A stretch of 22,571 bases of DNA from MED-G116 sp038107835 (GCA_038107835.1 JAYNHH010000035.1:1-22571); one strand, 5' to 3'. Counted from the first letter of the stretch, positions 6,708 to 14,680 are shown. Notes: generated by a model from the sequence alone, not told the origin. Program-made: numbers and translations.

Positions 6708-7757
6708 TCAGCCGAAAAAAGCGCGTACCTCGGTGGCGAAGAGGTCAATTTCCGCAGCCCCGCAATCCAGATGCGTGACGAGGCGGACATGGTCGCTGTC
6801 GGCGACGATCAACATCCCCTTTGCCGCCAGATGGTCGCGCAGCCGCACACCGGCACCTTCGGCAAAATCGACAAACACCATATTGGTCTCGACAGCCGCC
6901 GGATCGGCAGTGACACCGGGAATGGCGGCAAGCTGTTCGGCCAGCCGCAGGGCGTTATCATGGTCGCTGGCAAGACGTTCAATATGATGATCCAGCGCAT
7001 AGAGGCCAGCCGCCGCAAGAACACCAGCCTGACGCATGCCACCACCAACGAGCTTGCGAATGCGGTGCGCACGCCTGATGAAGGGTTTCGGGCCAGCCAG
7101 AATGGTGCCAACCGGCGCGCCCAGCCCCTTCGACAGGCACAGCGAGACTGTGTCCACATCAGCCACCAATTCTGCTGGTGAGATGCCAAGCCGAACCACC
7201 GCATTCATCATCCGGGCACCATCGAGATGCACAACAAGGCCATGCTCACGCCCACATCGGGCGGCGGTGGTGATGGCTGACAATGGCTGGACCTGGCCAT
7301 GCCAGCTATTTTCCAGCGACAGCATGCGCGAGATCGGGCAATGTTCGTCATCGGGCTTGATTGTCCGTTTGATCGTCTCCGGATCGACAGACCCATCCGC
7401 ATTCATCGCCATTGGCGCGAACATGATGCCGCCAAGCACTGAGGCACCGCCTGCCTCGTCAATAAACACATGATAGTCCGCGCCGCACAGAATTTCCTCA
7501 CCGCGCTGGCAATGCGCCAGCATCGCCGCCAGGTTCGACTGTGTGCCACTCGACATGAACAGCGCCGCCTCCTTGCCAAGCAGGCGTGCTGCCCGCTCCT
7601 GCAGCTCATTCACCGTCGGATCGTCACCATAGACGTCATCACCGACAGGCGCTGCCAGCATCGCCGCCCGCATTCCCTCGGTTGGCTGAGTGACGGTATC
7701 GCTGCGCATGTCAACCAGCGGTGCCTGATTGGATTTTCCGGCGCCTACATAACTCAT
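6708..7757 (-). CDS. ltaE: Low-specificity L-threonine aldolase (PLP-dependent)
   Basis: A 349-residue fold-type I PLP enzyme that splits L-threonine or allo-threonine into glycine and acetaldehyde. The N-terminus has MRSDTVTQPTEGMR, then GDDVYGDDPTVNELQ and FMSSGTQSNLAAM (phosphate-binding region, about 68-80). Next comes HLDGAR (Asp179 and Arg182), with the Schiff-base lysine in LSKGLGAPVG (Lys210). All are expected for the family. ATG 7757 lies 6 nt from AGAGGAG (7764-7770), whereas the in-frame ATG at 7763 touches that site, so 7757 is preferred. It follows the ferredoxin reductase by 82 bp and precedes dmdA by 138 bp, all minus strand. Glycine and acetaldehyde production would suit the aldehyde dehydrogenase nearby, but the link is only positional. 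Confidence 0.9.
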   Translation of the reverse strand: MSYVGAGKSNQAPLVDMRSDTVTQPTEGMRAAMLAAPVGDDVYGDDPTVNELQERAARLLGKEAALFMSSGTQSNLAAMLAHCQRGEEILCGADYHVFIDEAGGASVLGGIMFAPMAMNADGSVDPETIKRTIKPDDEHCPISRMLSLENSWHGQVQPLSAITTAARCGREHGLVVHLDGARMMNAVVRLGISPAELVADVDTVSLCLSKGLGAPVGTILAGPKPFIRRAHRIRKLVGGGMRQAGVLAAAGLYALDHHIERLASDHDNALRLAEQLAAIPGVTADPAAVETNMVFVDFAEGAGVRLRDHLAAKGMLIVADSDHVRLVTHLDCGAAEIDLFATEVRAFFG

Positions 7758-7839
7758 CTGCATCTCCTCTGGCCTGCCCCGGGCGTGGCCTGATCATCCC
7801 AGCAACAGTGTGCATTGCGCCCGCCCTGGAGCGCAAGAT

Positions 7840-9090
7840 TTATTGACCGGCAAGAACAGACCTGAGATCAAAATCAGGGTTGGCAACATCATCTGGATGG
7901 GGATCCTGTCCAGCCTCCAGACAGCGTTTGCCCATCATGTAGCCAGCCGTATCCCGCACCGCCTCAACGGCGCACAGCCGGGCCGCATCATAGCTCCAGA
8001 CCGAATGGCCGCCATCGCGTTTTCCGGGCCGGATAATCTGCTGAACGCCATTGCCAGCGGGGGGAACAATGCCGGCTGACTGCAGGCGCACATCATATTG
8101 TTCCGACCAGAACCATGGCGCCTGGCGGGCGGGTGGTTTGGCACCGGTCAGTGCCGCCGCCGCACGCGCGGCGCTGTCCTGGGCGTTGTGAACCGACTCA
8201 ACCCGGATCGGCATGGCATCAATCTGCGGTGCCAGCGCCGTGGCAAGGGCGACGTCACCAATGGCATAGATGCCGGGATGGCTGGTCTGCATGTCGGGGC
8301 CGACCAGAATGCCATTGCCACAGGCAATGCCAGCTGTCTCAGCCAGCTGCATGTTCGGCTGCACCCCGATGCCAACAAGCAGCAGATCAGCGGTAAGTGT
8401 GCTGCCGTCACCAAGGCGCACACCGGCAAAGGCACCCCCGACAGCATCAATGTCGGCAACAGCAACACCGGTGTGGAGATGGGTGCCGTGATCACGATGC
8501 AGCGCCTCAAAGAACATCGATATCTGCGGGCTGGCAACACGCGCCAGCAGCCGGTCCGCGGCCTCGATCACATGCACCTTCTTGCCCATTTTGCCCAGAC
8601 TTGCCGCCGCCTCAAGCCCGATATAGCCACCGCCGATAATGATGGCGCTGGTGGCACTGCCCATGGCCTGGCGCAGGAGGCTGGCGTCATCCGGGCTGCG
8701 CAGAACATGCACGCCGGCCAACCCTGTCGCGGCCGGCAACTGGCGGGGGGTGGCCCCGGTTGCCAGCACCAGCGCGTCATAGCCCAGCGTTTCATCCCCA
8801 AGGACAAGCTGGCGCGCGCCAGCGTCAAGGGAGGTAACGGTAGCGCCGAGGCGAAGGTCGATGTCATTGTCCTGATACCAGCTGGCCTGGCGCAGCAGAA
8901 AACCACCCGCGCCAGCCGGCACCGATTCCGGGGCGACGAGCAGAAACGCCTTTGACAGGGGCGGGCGCTCCATTGGCAGGCCTGCGCCGCTGTCGATCAG
9001 GGTCAGACGGCCGGCAAACCCGTTGCGGCGCAACGCCTCGGCGCAGGCAACACCTGCATGGCTTGCCCCGATCACAACCACCGAATCCAA
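7840..9090 (-). CDS. FAD-dependent ferredoxin/rubredoxin-type reductase (TTG start)
   Basis: A 416-residue flavoprotein of the glutathione-reductase-fold ferredoxin reductase class, which passes electrons from NAD(P)H to a ferredoxin serving an oxygenase. The N-terminal FAD fingerprint is VVVIGASHAGVACAEALRR (about residues 4-22), and the second dinucleotide fold is IIIGGGYIGLEAAASLGKMG. The FAD-closing motif is GIYAIGDVA. The C-terminal reductase domain has VESVHNAQDSAARAAAAL and WSEQYDVRLQSAG, typical of this class. The correct start is probably TTG 9090: GGAGG (9098-9102) lies 7 nt upstream and the FAD motif follows at once. The upstream extension to 9234 lacks family character. No oxygenase or ferredoxin gene is in the window, so the partner is unknown. 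Confidence 0.85.
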   Translation of the reverse strand: MDSVVVIGASHAGVACAEALRRNGFAGRLTLIDSGAGLPMERPPLSKAFLLVAPESVPAGAGGFLLRQASWYQDNDIDLRLGATVTSLDAGARQLVLGDETLGYDALVLATGATPRQLPAATGLAGVHVLRSPDDASLLRQAMGSATSAIIIGGGYIGLEAAASLGKMGKKVHVIEAADRLLARVASPQISMFFEALHRDHGTHLHTGVAVADIDAVGGAFAGVRLGDGSTLTADLLLVGIGVQPNMQLAETAGIACGNGILVGPDMQTSHPGIYAIGDVALATALAPQIDAMPIRVESVHNAQDSAARAAAALTGAKPPARQAPWFWSEQYDVRLQSAGIVPPAGNGVQQIIRPGKRDGGHSVWSYDAARLCAVEAVRDTAGYMMGKRCLEAGQDPHPDDVANPDFDLRSVLAGQ

Positions 9091-9251
9091 CGACCTGCCT
9101 CCCCCGTTAACGCCTGATGACAATGGCAAAATTCTGCCACCAGTCAATCCACAAATTGATGCAAAAACACCCATGCCTGCGGGCTGGAAACAGTTGCATG
9201 CGGGGACAAAGGATGGCAAGGCTGAAGACGGCATGATGACAGAGGTTGGCG
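9091..9251. promoter_or_regulatory. Divergent promoter region with a 16-bp palindrome
   Basis: Between the ferredoxin reductase (-) and the aldehyde dehydrogenase (+) lies an imperfect palindrome at 9124-9139. Its arms are TGGCA and TGCCA around AAATTC, and seven of the eight base pairs match. Its central place between divergent genes and its size suit a dimeric repressor or activator. No -35/-10 pair could be named confidently, and no regulator gene is adjacent. Confidence 0.4.
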
Positions 9252-10694
9252 ATGCAGGAATACTGGCAGAATTACATCAATGGCAGATGGGTTGACGGGG
9301 GCAGCGGACGGCTGGCCATCATCAATCCCGGAAATGGTGAAAGGCTGGGCGAGGTTGCGCTGGCCAGTCTGCAGGATGTTGATGATGCAGTGGCGGCAGC
9401 ACATGCCTGTCATGCGAGCGGTGTGCTGTCAGCGCTACGCCCGGTGGAACGTTCACGCATGGTCCGCCGGATGGGCGATTACCTGCTGGCGCATTGCGCC
9501 GAGATTGCCGAGCTGCTGACGCTGGAATCGGGCAAGCCCTATTGGGAAGCCGTGATTGAGGTCGAGGGTGCGGCCCGCTATTTCGAATATTACGGCAATC
9601 AGGCGGAAACTGTTGAGGGCCGGTCGATTCCACTTGGGAGCGACTATCTCGATTTCACCATCTATGAACCATTTGGCGTCTCGGCACAGATCATCCCATG
9701 GAACTATCCGCTGGAGATGACAGCGCGCGGCATTGCGGCGGCACTGACAACGGCAAATGCCTGTGTCGTCAAGACGCCCGAGCTGGATCCGCTGAGCAAC
9801 AGCTATCTGGCGCATGCGGCGGCAGCGGCCGGCCTGCCCGATGGGGCGCTGAACATTCTGTGTGGACATGGCAGCGAGGCCGGTGCGCAGCTGGCAGGTC
9901 ATGCCGATATCGGCAATGTCGTTTTCACCGGGTCGGTGGAAACCGGAACCAAGGTGGCCCTGGCGGCGGCGGCCAATCTGAAGCCGGCGATTCTGGAGCT
10001 TGGCGGCAAATCGGCAGCGATCGTCATGCCGGATGCCGATCTGGATGTGGTGATGGAGTCCGTGCGCTGGGGTATTTTTTTCAATGCCGGGCAGGTCTGT
10101 TCGGCGATGTCACGCCTGATCGCCCATACCGACGTACATGACGAGCTTGTCGAACGGTCAGCCGCGCTTGCCGAGAGCCTGTCGGTCGGCCCCGGTATCG
10201 AGCGCCGCGAATTCGGGACAAATATGGGGGCGATGATTTCTGACAGACAGCGCGACCGCGCCGAGGAACTATGCCGCAATGCCGAGCGCGACGGTGCAAA
10301 ATTGGTGACGGGTGGACACCGGCTCAACACGCCCGGATCATTTCTGGCACCAACAATTTTCAGCGACGTCACCAGCGATATGGAAATCGCCCAGACAGAG
10401 GTGTTCGGGCCAGTGCTTGCGGTGCTGAAAACCACCTCGGAGGCAGACGCCATCAAGATTGCCAACGGCACCGATTATGGGCTTGTCGGGGGTATTTTCA
10501 CAGCCGATATTGACGCCGCCCACAAGGCCGCACGGCACATTCGGGCAGGCCAGATTTTCATCAATGAATGGTTTGCCGGTGGCGTCGAGACCCCCTTTGG
10601 CGGCTATGGCAAATCGGGCTATGGCCGGGAAAAGGGACGTGAGGCGCTGTGGAATTACGTGCAGACAAAAAACATCGCCTATCGCACGCGCTGA
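9252..10694 (+). CDS. NAD(P)+-dependent aldehyde dehydrogenase, betaine-aldehyde type
   Basis: A 480-residue aldehyde dehydrogenase that oxidises an aldehyde to its acid with NAD(P)+. The N-terminus YWQNYINGRWV is family-typical. IIPWNYPL binds the cofactor, the general base lies in ELGGK (Glu249) and the catalytic thiol in NAGQVCSAMSR (Cys283). QTEVFGPVLAVL and FGGYGKSGYGREKG complete the fold. All key residues are intact. ATG 9252 follows GAGG by 6 nt; an in-frame TTG at 9246 is less likely. Closest by eye to betaine- or gamma-aminobutyraldehyde dehydrogenases, but substrate cannot be read from sequence. Its stop codon abuts that of the convergent HAD gene. Confidence 0.9.
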   Translation: MQEYWQNYINGRWVDGGSGRLAIINPGNGERLGEVALASLQDVDDAVAAAHACHASGVLSALRPVERSRMVRRMGDYLLAHCAEIAELLTLESGKPYWEAVIEVEGAARYFEYYGNQAETVEGRSIPLGSDYLDFTIYEPFGVSAQIIPWNYPLEMTARGIAAALTTANACVVKTPELDPLSNSYLAHAAAAAGLPDGALNILCGHGSEAGAQLAGHADIGNVVFTGSVETGTKVALAAAANLKPAILELGGKSAAIVMPDADLDVVMESVRWGIFFNAGQVCSAMSRLIAHTDVHDELVERSAALAESLSVGPGIERREFGTNMGAMISDRQRDRAEELCRNAERDGAKLVTGGHRLNTPGSFLAPTIFSDVTSDMEIAQTEVFGPVLAVLKTTSEADAIKIANGTDYGLVGGIFTADIDAAHKAARHIRAGQIFINEWFAGGVETPFGGYGKSGYGREKGREALWNYVQTKNIAYRTR

Positions 10695-11456
10695 TCAGCC
10701 CTCATTGCGGCGCAGCAATGTATCACCACGCCGCAGCAGCAATTCCGGCAGGCCCGTCAGATCAGCGATGACATTTCCCGGCTTGATGGCCGGGTCCGGG
10801 CGCTCGGCAACATCATCGGCAACAAAGATGAAATCCGCCACACCGGCCGCAATGGCAGCGCCATAATCAGCCCTCGTGTCCCCGATCATCAGCGCCTGTG
10901 AGGGATCGACCCCATTGGCAGCGCAGCAATAGAGAAGTCCGCCCGGTTCAGGTTTCGCCCCATGTCCGCTATCGGCCCCAACAACCGTGGAAAACAGTGT
11001 AGCGACACCGAGATCGGAGAGATTCTGCCGGGCTGAAACCTCATTGTCATTGGTCAGAAGCGCCAGCCGGAACCCCGCCGCGTAGAGATTGCCAAGAGGT
11101 GTCCTGATGTCACCCTTGGCAACGGATTTGCCGCGCACAAGTTTGAGCATCAGCGCCTCAATTTCCGCCTGATAGCCCCTGTCTGACTGGAGATCAAACA
11201 TGGCAGCAGGCAGATGTTTCTGCCAGACCGATTGGATCGCGGCGAAGGAATCGCGCGCGAAAACACCAGCTGGATCGATCTGGCCGCTGACCGCATCAAC
11301 GCCAATTGACGCCAGAAGATCAGCTGCGGTGATGTCACTCTGGCCCTCGGGCAATCGGGATATGGTGTGGTCGGCGACAGCCTCGATGACCGGCAGCCAG
11401 GTGGCGGTCAAGCTCAAAAGGACACCATCCTTGTCAAAAACCAGCAATTTGATCAT
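10695..11456 (-). CDS. HAD-superfamily hydrolase, phosphoglycolate-phosphatase-like
   Basis: A 253-residue haloacid-dehalogenase-fold phosphatase. Motif I is VFDKDGVLL (nucleophile Asp and acid Asp, residues 6-14), and motif II is LALLTNDNEV. The motif III lysine is in AKPEPGGLLYCC, and motif IV is MIGDTRADYGAA. The helical cap between motifs I and II is the C1 type seen in Gph-like enzymes. ATG 11456 was chosen because the catalytic motif starts five residues later; upstream in-frame sequence is Arg-rich and unrelated. The ribosome binding site is weak. It lies 100 bp downstream of the GST-like gene on the same strand and may be cotranscribed. Substrate is not determinable. Confidence 0.87.
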   Translation of the reverse strand: MIKLLVFDKDGVLLSLTATWLPVIEAVADHTISRLPEGQSDITAADLLASIGVDAVSGQIDPAGVFARDSFAAIQSVWQKHLPAAMFDLQSDRGYQAEIEALMLKLVRGKSVAKGDIRTPLGNLYAAGFRLALLTNDNEVSARQNLSDLGVATLFSTVVGADSGHGAKPEPGGLLYCCAANGVDPSQALMIGDTRADYGAAIAAGVADFIFVADDVAERPDPAIKPGNVIADLTGLPELLLRRGDTLLRRNEG

Positions 11457-11556
11457 TTGGGGAACTCTGTCGTAATGAATGAGATGACGCGAGCGCGAGA
11501 ATGGCGCAATTGAACGCGCCTGCCAAGCTGGATTCGCCAATGCCAGACGCGCCCGC

Positions 11557-12192
11557 CTAACCGCTGGCCTGTGTGTCCGCTGGGCGGCGCTGCGCCGCAA
11601 GCACCGGATCAACCGCAGGATGCACCCGCATCGCTGTCATGAAAGCGGCCAGTTTTGGCCGTTTGGCCAGCAAACCGTCGCGGTCAAGATCCCAGCGCGC
11701 CAGCATGTAGAGATAGAAATCAGCGGCAAACGGCGTGGCACCACACAGAAACGGGCAAAGCGTTTCCTCGATGAAATCATAGGCTGGCGTCTGTTCGACG
11801 ACGGCAAGGTCCCGCACCGCATCAAAGGCGGTCTCGGGGGCGTAATATTCGGTGCGGTGTTGACGGTGGTAGGCAGGATAGATGCAGGTTGCCAGCATCG
11901 CCAGATATTGCCAATGCCGGGTGCGGGCGGCGGTCCCAACAGGCGGTGCCAGCTGCGGAAACGCCTCGAACAGATGCGCGGCGATTGCCAGCGTCTCGCA
12001 GATGGTCTGGCCATCCGGACAGATCAGAACAGGCACCTTGCCAAGGGGATTGAGCGCGCGAAAGGCTGCCTGCCGCATCTCGTCGGGTTCAGGAAAACTG
12101 ATATCATAATCCTGTCCCACCGCAGTGAGCATGAATTCTGCAATCAGCGAGCCAGCTCCCCGCATGCCGATAACCTGATAGCGCTGTCCCAT
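11557..12192 (-). CDS. Glutathione S-transferase-like protein
   Basis: A 211-residue two-domain GST. The thioredoxin-like N-terminal domain (about residues 1-80) has GMRGAGSLIAEFMLTAVG, the cis-proline segment NPLGKVPVLICPDG, and the glutathione-contacting QTICETLAIAAHL. The C-terminal part is all-helical with ADFYLYMLARW and PKLAAFMTAMRVHPAV, as in the family. Start at 12192 is supported by AGAGGAG 6 nt upstream. It is divergent from a LysR-type regulator, a common arrangement in which the regulator controls the neighbour. Class and substrate are unknown, and a non-catalytic member is possible. Confidence 0.87.
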   Translation of the reverse strand: MGQRYQVIGMRGAGSLIAEFMLTAVGQDYDISFPEPDEMRQAAFRALNPLGKVPVLICPDGQTICETLAIAAHLFEAFPQLAPPVGTAARTRHWQYLAMLATCIYPAYHRQHRTEYYAPETAFDAVRDLAVVEQTPAYDFIEETLCPFLCGATPFAADFYLYMLARWDLDRDGLLAKRPKLAAFMTAMRVHPAVDPVLAAQRRPADTQASG

Positions 12193-12276
12193 CTGCCACT
12201 CCTCTGCGTGATGACCGAATGAATGTCCTCGGCATAAGAGTGCCAGCCCAATATCGTTGCTGCAAAATGTTTTTCC

Positions 12277-12339
12277 CGGCAAAAGCCATAAACCATTGCC
12301 GAGAAATTATCTTTGCTGCGATTTTCATCAAATTTTGAT
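12277..12339. promoter_or_regulatory. Candidate LysR operator sites between divergent genes
   Basis: ATCAAA-T-TTTGAT (12327-12339) is a perfect palindrome with a single central base, ending 11 nt before the LysR ATG, where binding would allow autorepression. A second inverted repeat, CGGCAA (12277-12282) and TTGCCG (12296-12301), lies nearer the GST gene. Both lie in the 158-bp divergent intergenic region, where LysR regulators usually bind. Confidence 0.4.
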
Positions 12340-12350
12340 ATGCATTGAAG

Positions 12351-13250
12351 ATGGCAATCATCGACCCGCGGCATCTGCTTCAGTTTCACGAAATCATTCG
12401 CACAGGCTCCTTCACCCGGGCGGCCGAAACGCTTGGCCTGACGCAGCCCGCCCTGACCCGCAACATGAAGGTGATGGAAGGGCGGCTTGGCTTTGAGGTG
12501 CTGGTGCGCTCGCGCCAGCGGATCGTGCCAACAACAATTGGCGTCAGGATCCTCGAGGAAGCCGAATCCGTGGTCATGGCGGAGCGCCGGATCAGCGAAT
12601 TGACCGACAATCTTGGTGAGGCTGGCACCCAGATCCTGCGGATCGGCTGCACCGCATCGGCAAGCCTGTCACTCATGGCCGAACCGCTCCGGCAGTTTGC
12701 CCAACAGATGCCGACAACCCGATTTGACGTGCAAAGCGCGCCGGTTCCAGCGTTGGTAGCGCAGCTGGCAAGTGGAAAAATCGAGCTGGCCTTCGGTCCG
12801 ATGCAGATGGCCGAACAACTGCCAAATGCTGTTGGGCAGGAATTCTTTCACAGCCAGATGATGATCATTGCCGCCCACCGGCACCCGCTGGCCCGTCGTG
12901 CCTCGCTCAGCCCGGCCGACATGCGGGATCAACGCTGGGCGCTTTATCAACCGGGAACGCATATCCGCCTGTTGTCGGACAGAATCCTGGAGAAAATGGG
13001 GCTGGGAGGGGACAAAGCCGCCGTGACCGCTCTGCCAGCTGGTCTTGTCATGCCGTTTCTGGAAATGGGCGACCATCTGGGCATCGTGCCGCATTACAGC
13101 CTTGTTGAAACAGGCGACAGGTTTCTGCGGATCAGGCCGACAGAAACAACATTTGCCTTTGGCGCCATCTGGCGGGGGGACGGCGAGCTAAGCCCGCCGG
13201 CAACCCGGTTTGTCCAGTTGATGAGCGCGCTGACACGGGGGCTGCGATAA
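12351..13250 (+). CDS. LysR-type transcriptional regulator
   Basis: A 299-residue LysR regulator. The N-terminal winged helix (about residues 5-65) contains RTGSFTRAAETLGLTQPALTR, VMEGRLGFEVLVRS and the wing RIVPTTIG. A linker helix follows, then a periplasmic-binding-protein-like effector domain (about 90-295) with LRIGCTASASLSLM and KIELAFGP. ATG 12351 gives the usual N-terminus; an in-frame TTG two codons earlier is possible, and neither has a good ribosome binding site. The gene is divergent from the GST/HAD pair, which it probably regulates. The effector is unknown. Confidence 0.92.
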   Translation: MAIIDPRHLLQFHEIIRTGSFTRAAETLGLTQPALTRNMKVMEGRLGFEVLVRSRQRIVPTTIGVRILEEAESVVMAERRISELTDNLGEAGTQILRIGCTASASLSLMAEPLRQFAQQMPTTRFDVQSAPVPALVAQLASGKIELAFGPMQMAEQLPNAVGQEFFHSQMMIIAAHRHPLARRASLSPADMRDQRWALYQPGTHIRLLSDRILEKMGLGGDKAAVTALPAGLVMPFLEMGDHLGIVPHYSLVETGDRFLRIRPTETTFAFGAIWRGDGELSPPATRFVQLMSALTRGLR

Positions 13251-13270
13251 CACCCGCCCCATCATCGCAC

Positions 13271-13585
13271 CTATGATTTGCGGCCAATGGTGCCTGACAC
13301 CTCGGCACCCAGTTCGATGACCAGCGAGTTGGTTTTGAGATCACCATCAATCGTGGCGGTCGAGCCGATATTCAGCTCCTCGGTTGTCAGCTTGCCATTG
13401 AAAGTGCCGGACAGCTCCACCTTGGCAGCATTGATCTGGCCGTCAAATACGCCGGAGGCGTCCAGAATGACCTCGACAGCATTGATTTCACCCTTGAAAT
13501 GACCAGCAATCAGAACCGGCGACTGGCCCGCATCGAGCTTGCCGTCCATGATCATGCCTTCGGTAATTGTGGTGTAAGATTCCAT
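13271..13585 (-). CDS. Bactofilin (polymer-forming cytoskeletal protein), third of three
   Basis: A 104-residue protein made almost entirely of the bactofilin beta-helix repeat (formerly DUF583). Successive turns read SPVLIAGHFKGEI, VILDASGVFDGQI, VELSGTFNGKL and LNIGSTATIDGDL. Bactofilins self-assemble without nucleotide into filaments that scaffold envelope enzymes. This copy lacks the usual charged N-terminal tail and is short. It is the promoter-distal member of three tandem bactofilin genes, 67 bp after the middle one. AAGGA motifs precede ATG 13585. Confidence 0.85.
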   Translation of the reverse strand: MESYTTITEGMIMDGKLDAGQSPVLIAGHFKGEINAVEVILDASGVFDGQINAAKVELSGTFNGKLTTEELNIGSTATIDGDLKTNSLVIELGAEVSGTIGRKS

Positions 13586-13652
13586 TATCCTTGATCCTTC
13601 TTGTAAAGCCAGCGATCAGTCTCCATCGCCAGGGCTGTCAATGTAAGCAATG

Positions 13653-14060
13653 CTATTTCTTGGCTTCTGCCTCAGCCTCTGCCTCTGCCTCGGCAGCGGG
13701 CTCCTCGGCCTCAGGCTCTGCCTCCGCTACTGCCACAACCGGGTCTTCCCAATTGTGAACAACGCGGCAGTTCAGCGCCGCACCGCGGTCCATCTGCAAT
13801 GACTGATAATGAATTTCTCCGGCGATCTGCGCCGTCTGGGTTGCCCAGATGCTGCCAGCACGCATCGTGCCATCATAGCTGCCGCCAATCACCACAAGGT
13901 CGCAGTTAACCTCACCAACAAATGTGCCCGACGCCCCGATTGACAGCTTCTCAGCCTTCAAGTCTGCCTCGACAACACCCTCGATCTCAATTGATTTCAC
14001 ATTCGATATGGTACCCACGAATTTGGCGTCAGCACCGATCACTGCTTTTGACTTATCCAT
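13653..14060 (-). CDS. Bactofilin with Ala-Glu-rich C-terminal tail, second of three
   Basis: A 135-residue protein. Residues about 8-100 are bactofilin beta-helix turns (ADAKFVGTISNVKSIEIEG, LSIGASGTFVGEV, LVVIGGSYDGTM, AQIAGEIHYQSLQMDRGAAL). After VHNWEDP the chain becomes a roughly 25-residue acidic Ala/Glu/Pro tail ending in KK, encoded by a degenerate GCCTCT-type hexamer repeat. AGGGAG precedes ATG 14060 by 8 nt. Tails outside the beta-helix are where bactofilins usually bind partners or membrane, so the tail may mark this paralogue's special role. Confidence 0.85.
   Translation of the reverse strand: MDKSKAVIGADAKFVGTISNVKSIEIEGVVEADLKAEKLSIGASGTFVGEVNCDLVVIGGSYDGTMRAGSIWATQTAQIAGEIHYQSLQMDRGAALNCRVVHNWEDPVVAVAEAEPEAEEPAAEAEAEAEAEAKK
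13656..13730. repeat. Degenerate GCCTCT/GCCTCG hexamer repeat in the bactofilin tail
   Basis: On the plus strand this stretch is a run of GCCTCT, GCCTCA and GCCTCG units encoding alternating Ala-Glu pairs in the C-terminus of the middle bactofilin. Such hexamer runs can change copy number by slippage in steps of two residues without breaking the frame. Confidence 0.6.
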
Positions 14061-14133
14061 CTGTTTTTCTCCCTGCTTCAGGCGTGGCCTGGCAATCTCT
14101 CACCCTCACCAGCCTGCAATTTCTGCTCCAAAA

Positions 14134-14496
14134 TTAACCCGATGATTTGGATTTTCTACGTTTGTTGAAGCGCGCTGCCACATGCGCGCCTGCCTCAACC
14201 TCGATGCCGCTGCATTTCAGATCACCCTCAAAATGGGCCGTATCGAGTATCTGTACCCGGTCGGAAACGACGTCGCCTTTTACATTGCCGGCGATCACCG
14301 CCTCTGTTGTGTTCAATGAACCAGTCAGGGTTGCATTATTTTCCACAACAAGGTTCCGACAGTTGATATCTCCATCGACTATACCCGCTAAAATGATGTC
14401 TCCGGAGGATGTGACAGAGCCGGTGATTCGCATATCTTCGTCGATGAGCGACGCAGTGGCTTCTTCACCCTCTTCTTTTTTTCCTTTTTCAAACAA
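14134..14496 (-). CDS. Bactofilin, canonical BacA-like, first of three (TTG start)
   Basis: A 120-residue protein that looks like a standard bactofilin. It has a charged N-terminal tail (FEKGKKEEGEE), the opening SLIDEDMRITGSVTSSGDI, then turns IILAGIVDGDI, LVVENNATLTGSL, AVIAGNVKGDV and HFEGDLKCSGIEVEAGAHV. A basic tail RFNKRRKSKSSG ends it. The start is TTG 14496, with AGGAGG (14502-14507) 5 nt upstream and no ATG near. It is the promoter-proximal bactofilin, divergent from the LytM peptidase operon, and probably heads an operon of three. Confidence 0.9.
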   Translation of the reverse strand: MFEKGKKEEGEEATASLIDEDMRITGSVTSSGDIILAGIVDGDINCRNLVVENNATLTGSLNTTEAVIAGNVKGDVVSDRVQILDTAHFEGDLKCSGIEVEAGAHVAARFNKRRKSKSSG

Positions 14497-14680
14497 TTTA
14501 TCCTCCTGAATTTACTTGGCAAATTATCCAGCGGGAAAATTTTTCAACTTCCTTGCGCTGAACGGTAACAAATTTAGCGTACAGTCGTTACCTATAGTGT
14601 ACCCAGTTGTTGCATAAATACGATCTTTCTTATGAACGACTGGACACAGATTTAGTTGAGTTGAGGTGCCGGACTCCGCC
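14497..14680. promoter_or_regulatory. Divergent promoter region between bactofilin and LytM operons
   Basis: A 184-bp AT-rich region. GGTAAC (14564-14569) and GTTACC (14587-14592) form a 6-bp inverted repeat with a 17-nt gap, followed at once by the -10-like TATAGT (14593-14598) in the plus direction. No good -35 was found at standard spacing, which hints at activator dependence or an alternative sigma factor. A shared regulator of both operons could bind here. Confidence 0.4.

Noticed and set aside
8098..8955. Long plus-strand ORF of 285 codons inside the ferredoxin reductase gene
   Set aside because: It is antisense to a clearly recognisable flavoprotein, is rich in Gln/His/Arg as shadow frames are, and has no ribosome binding site or family resemblance.
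9118..9140. Possible minus-strand sigma-54 site TGGCAGAATTTTGC
   Set aside because: Spacing between GG and GC is 9 nt, and the match is explained by the palindrome at 9124-9139.
13271..14496. The three bactofilins as fragments of one frameshifted gene
   Set aside because: Each has its own start, ribosome binding site and complete set of beta-helix turns, with 67- and 73-bp spacers.
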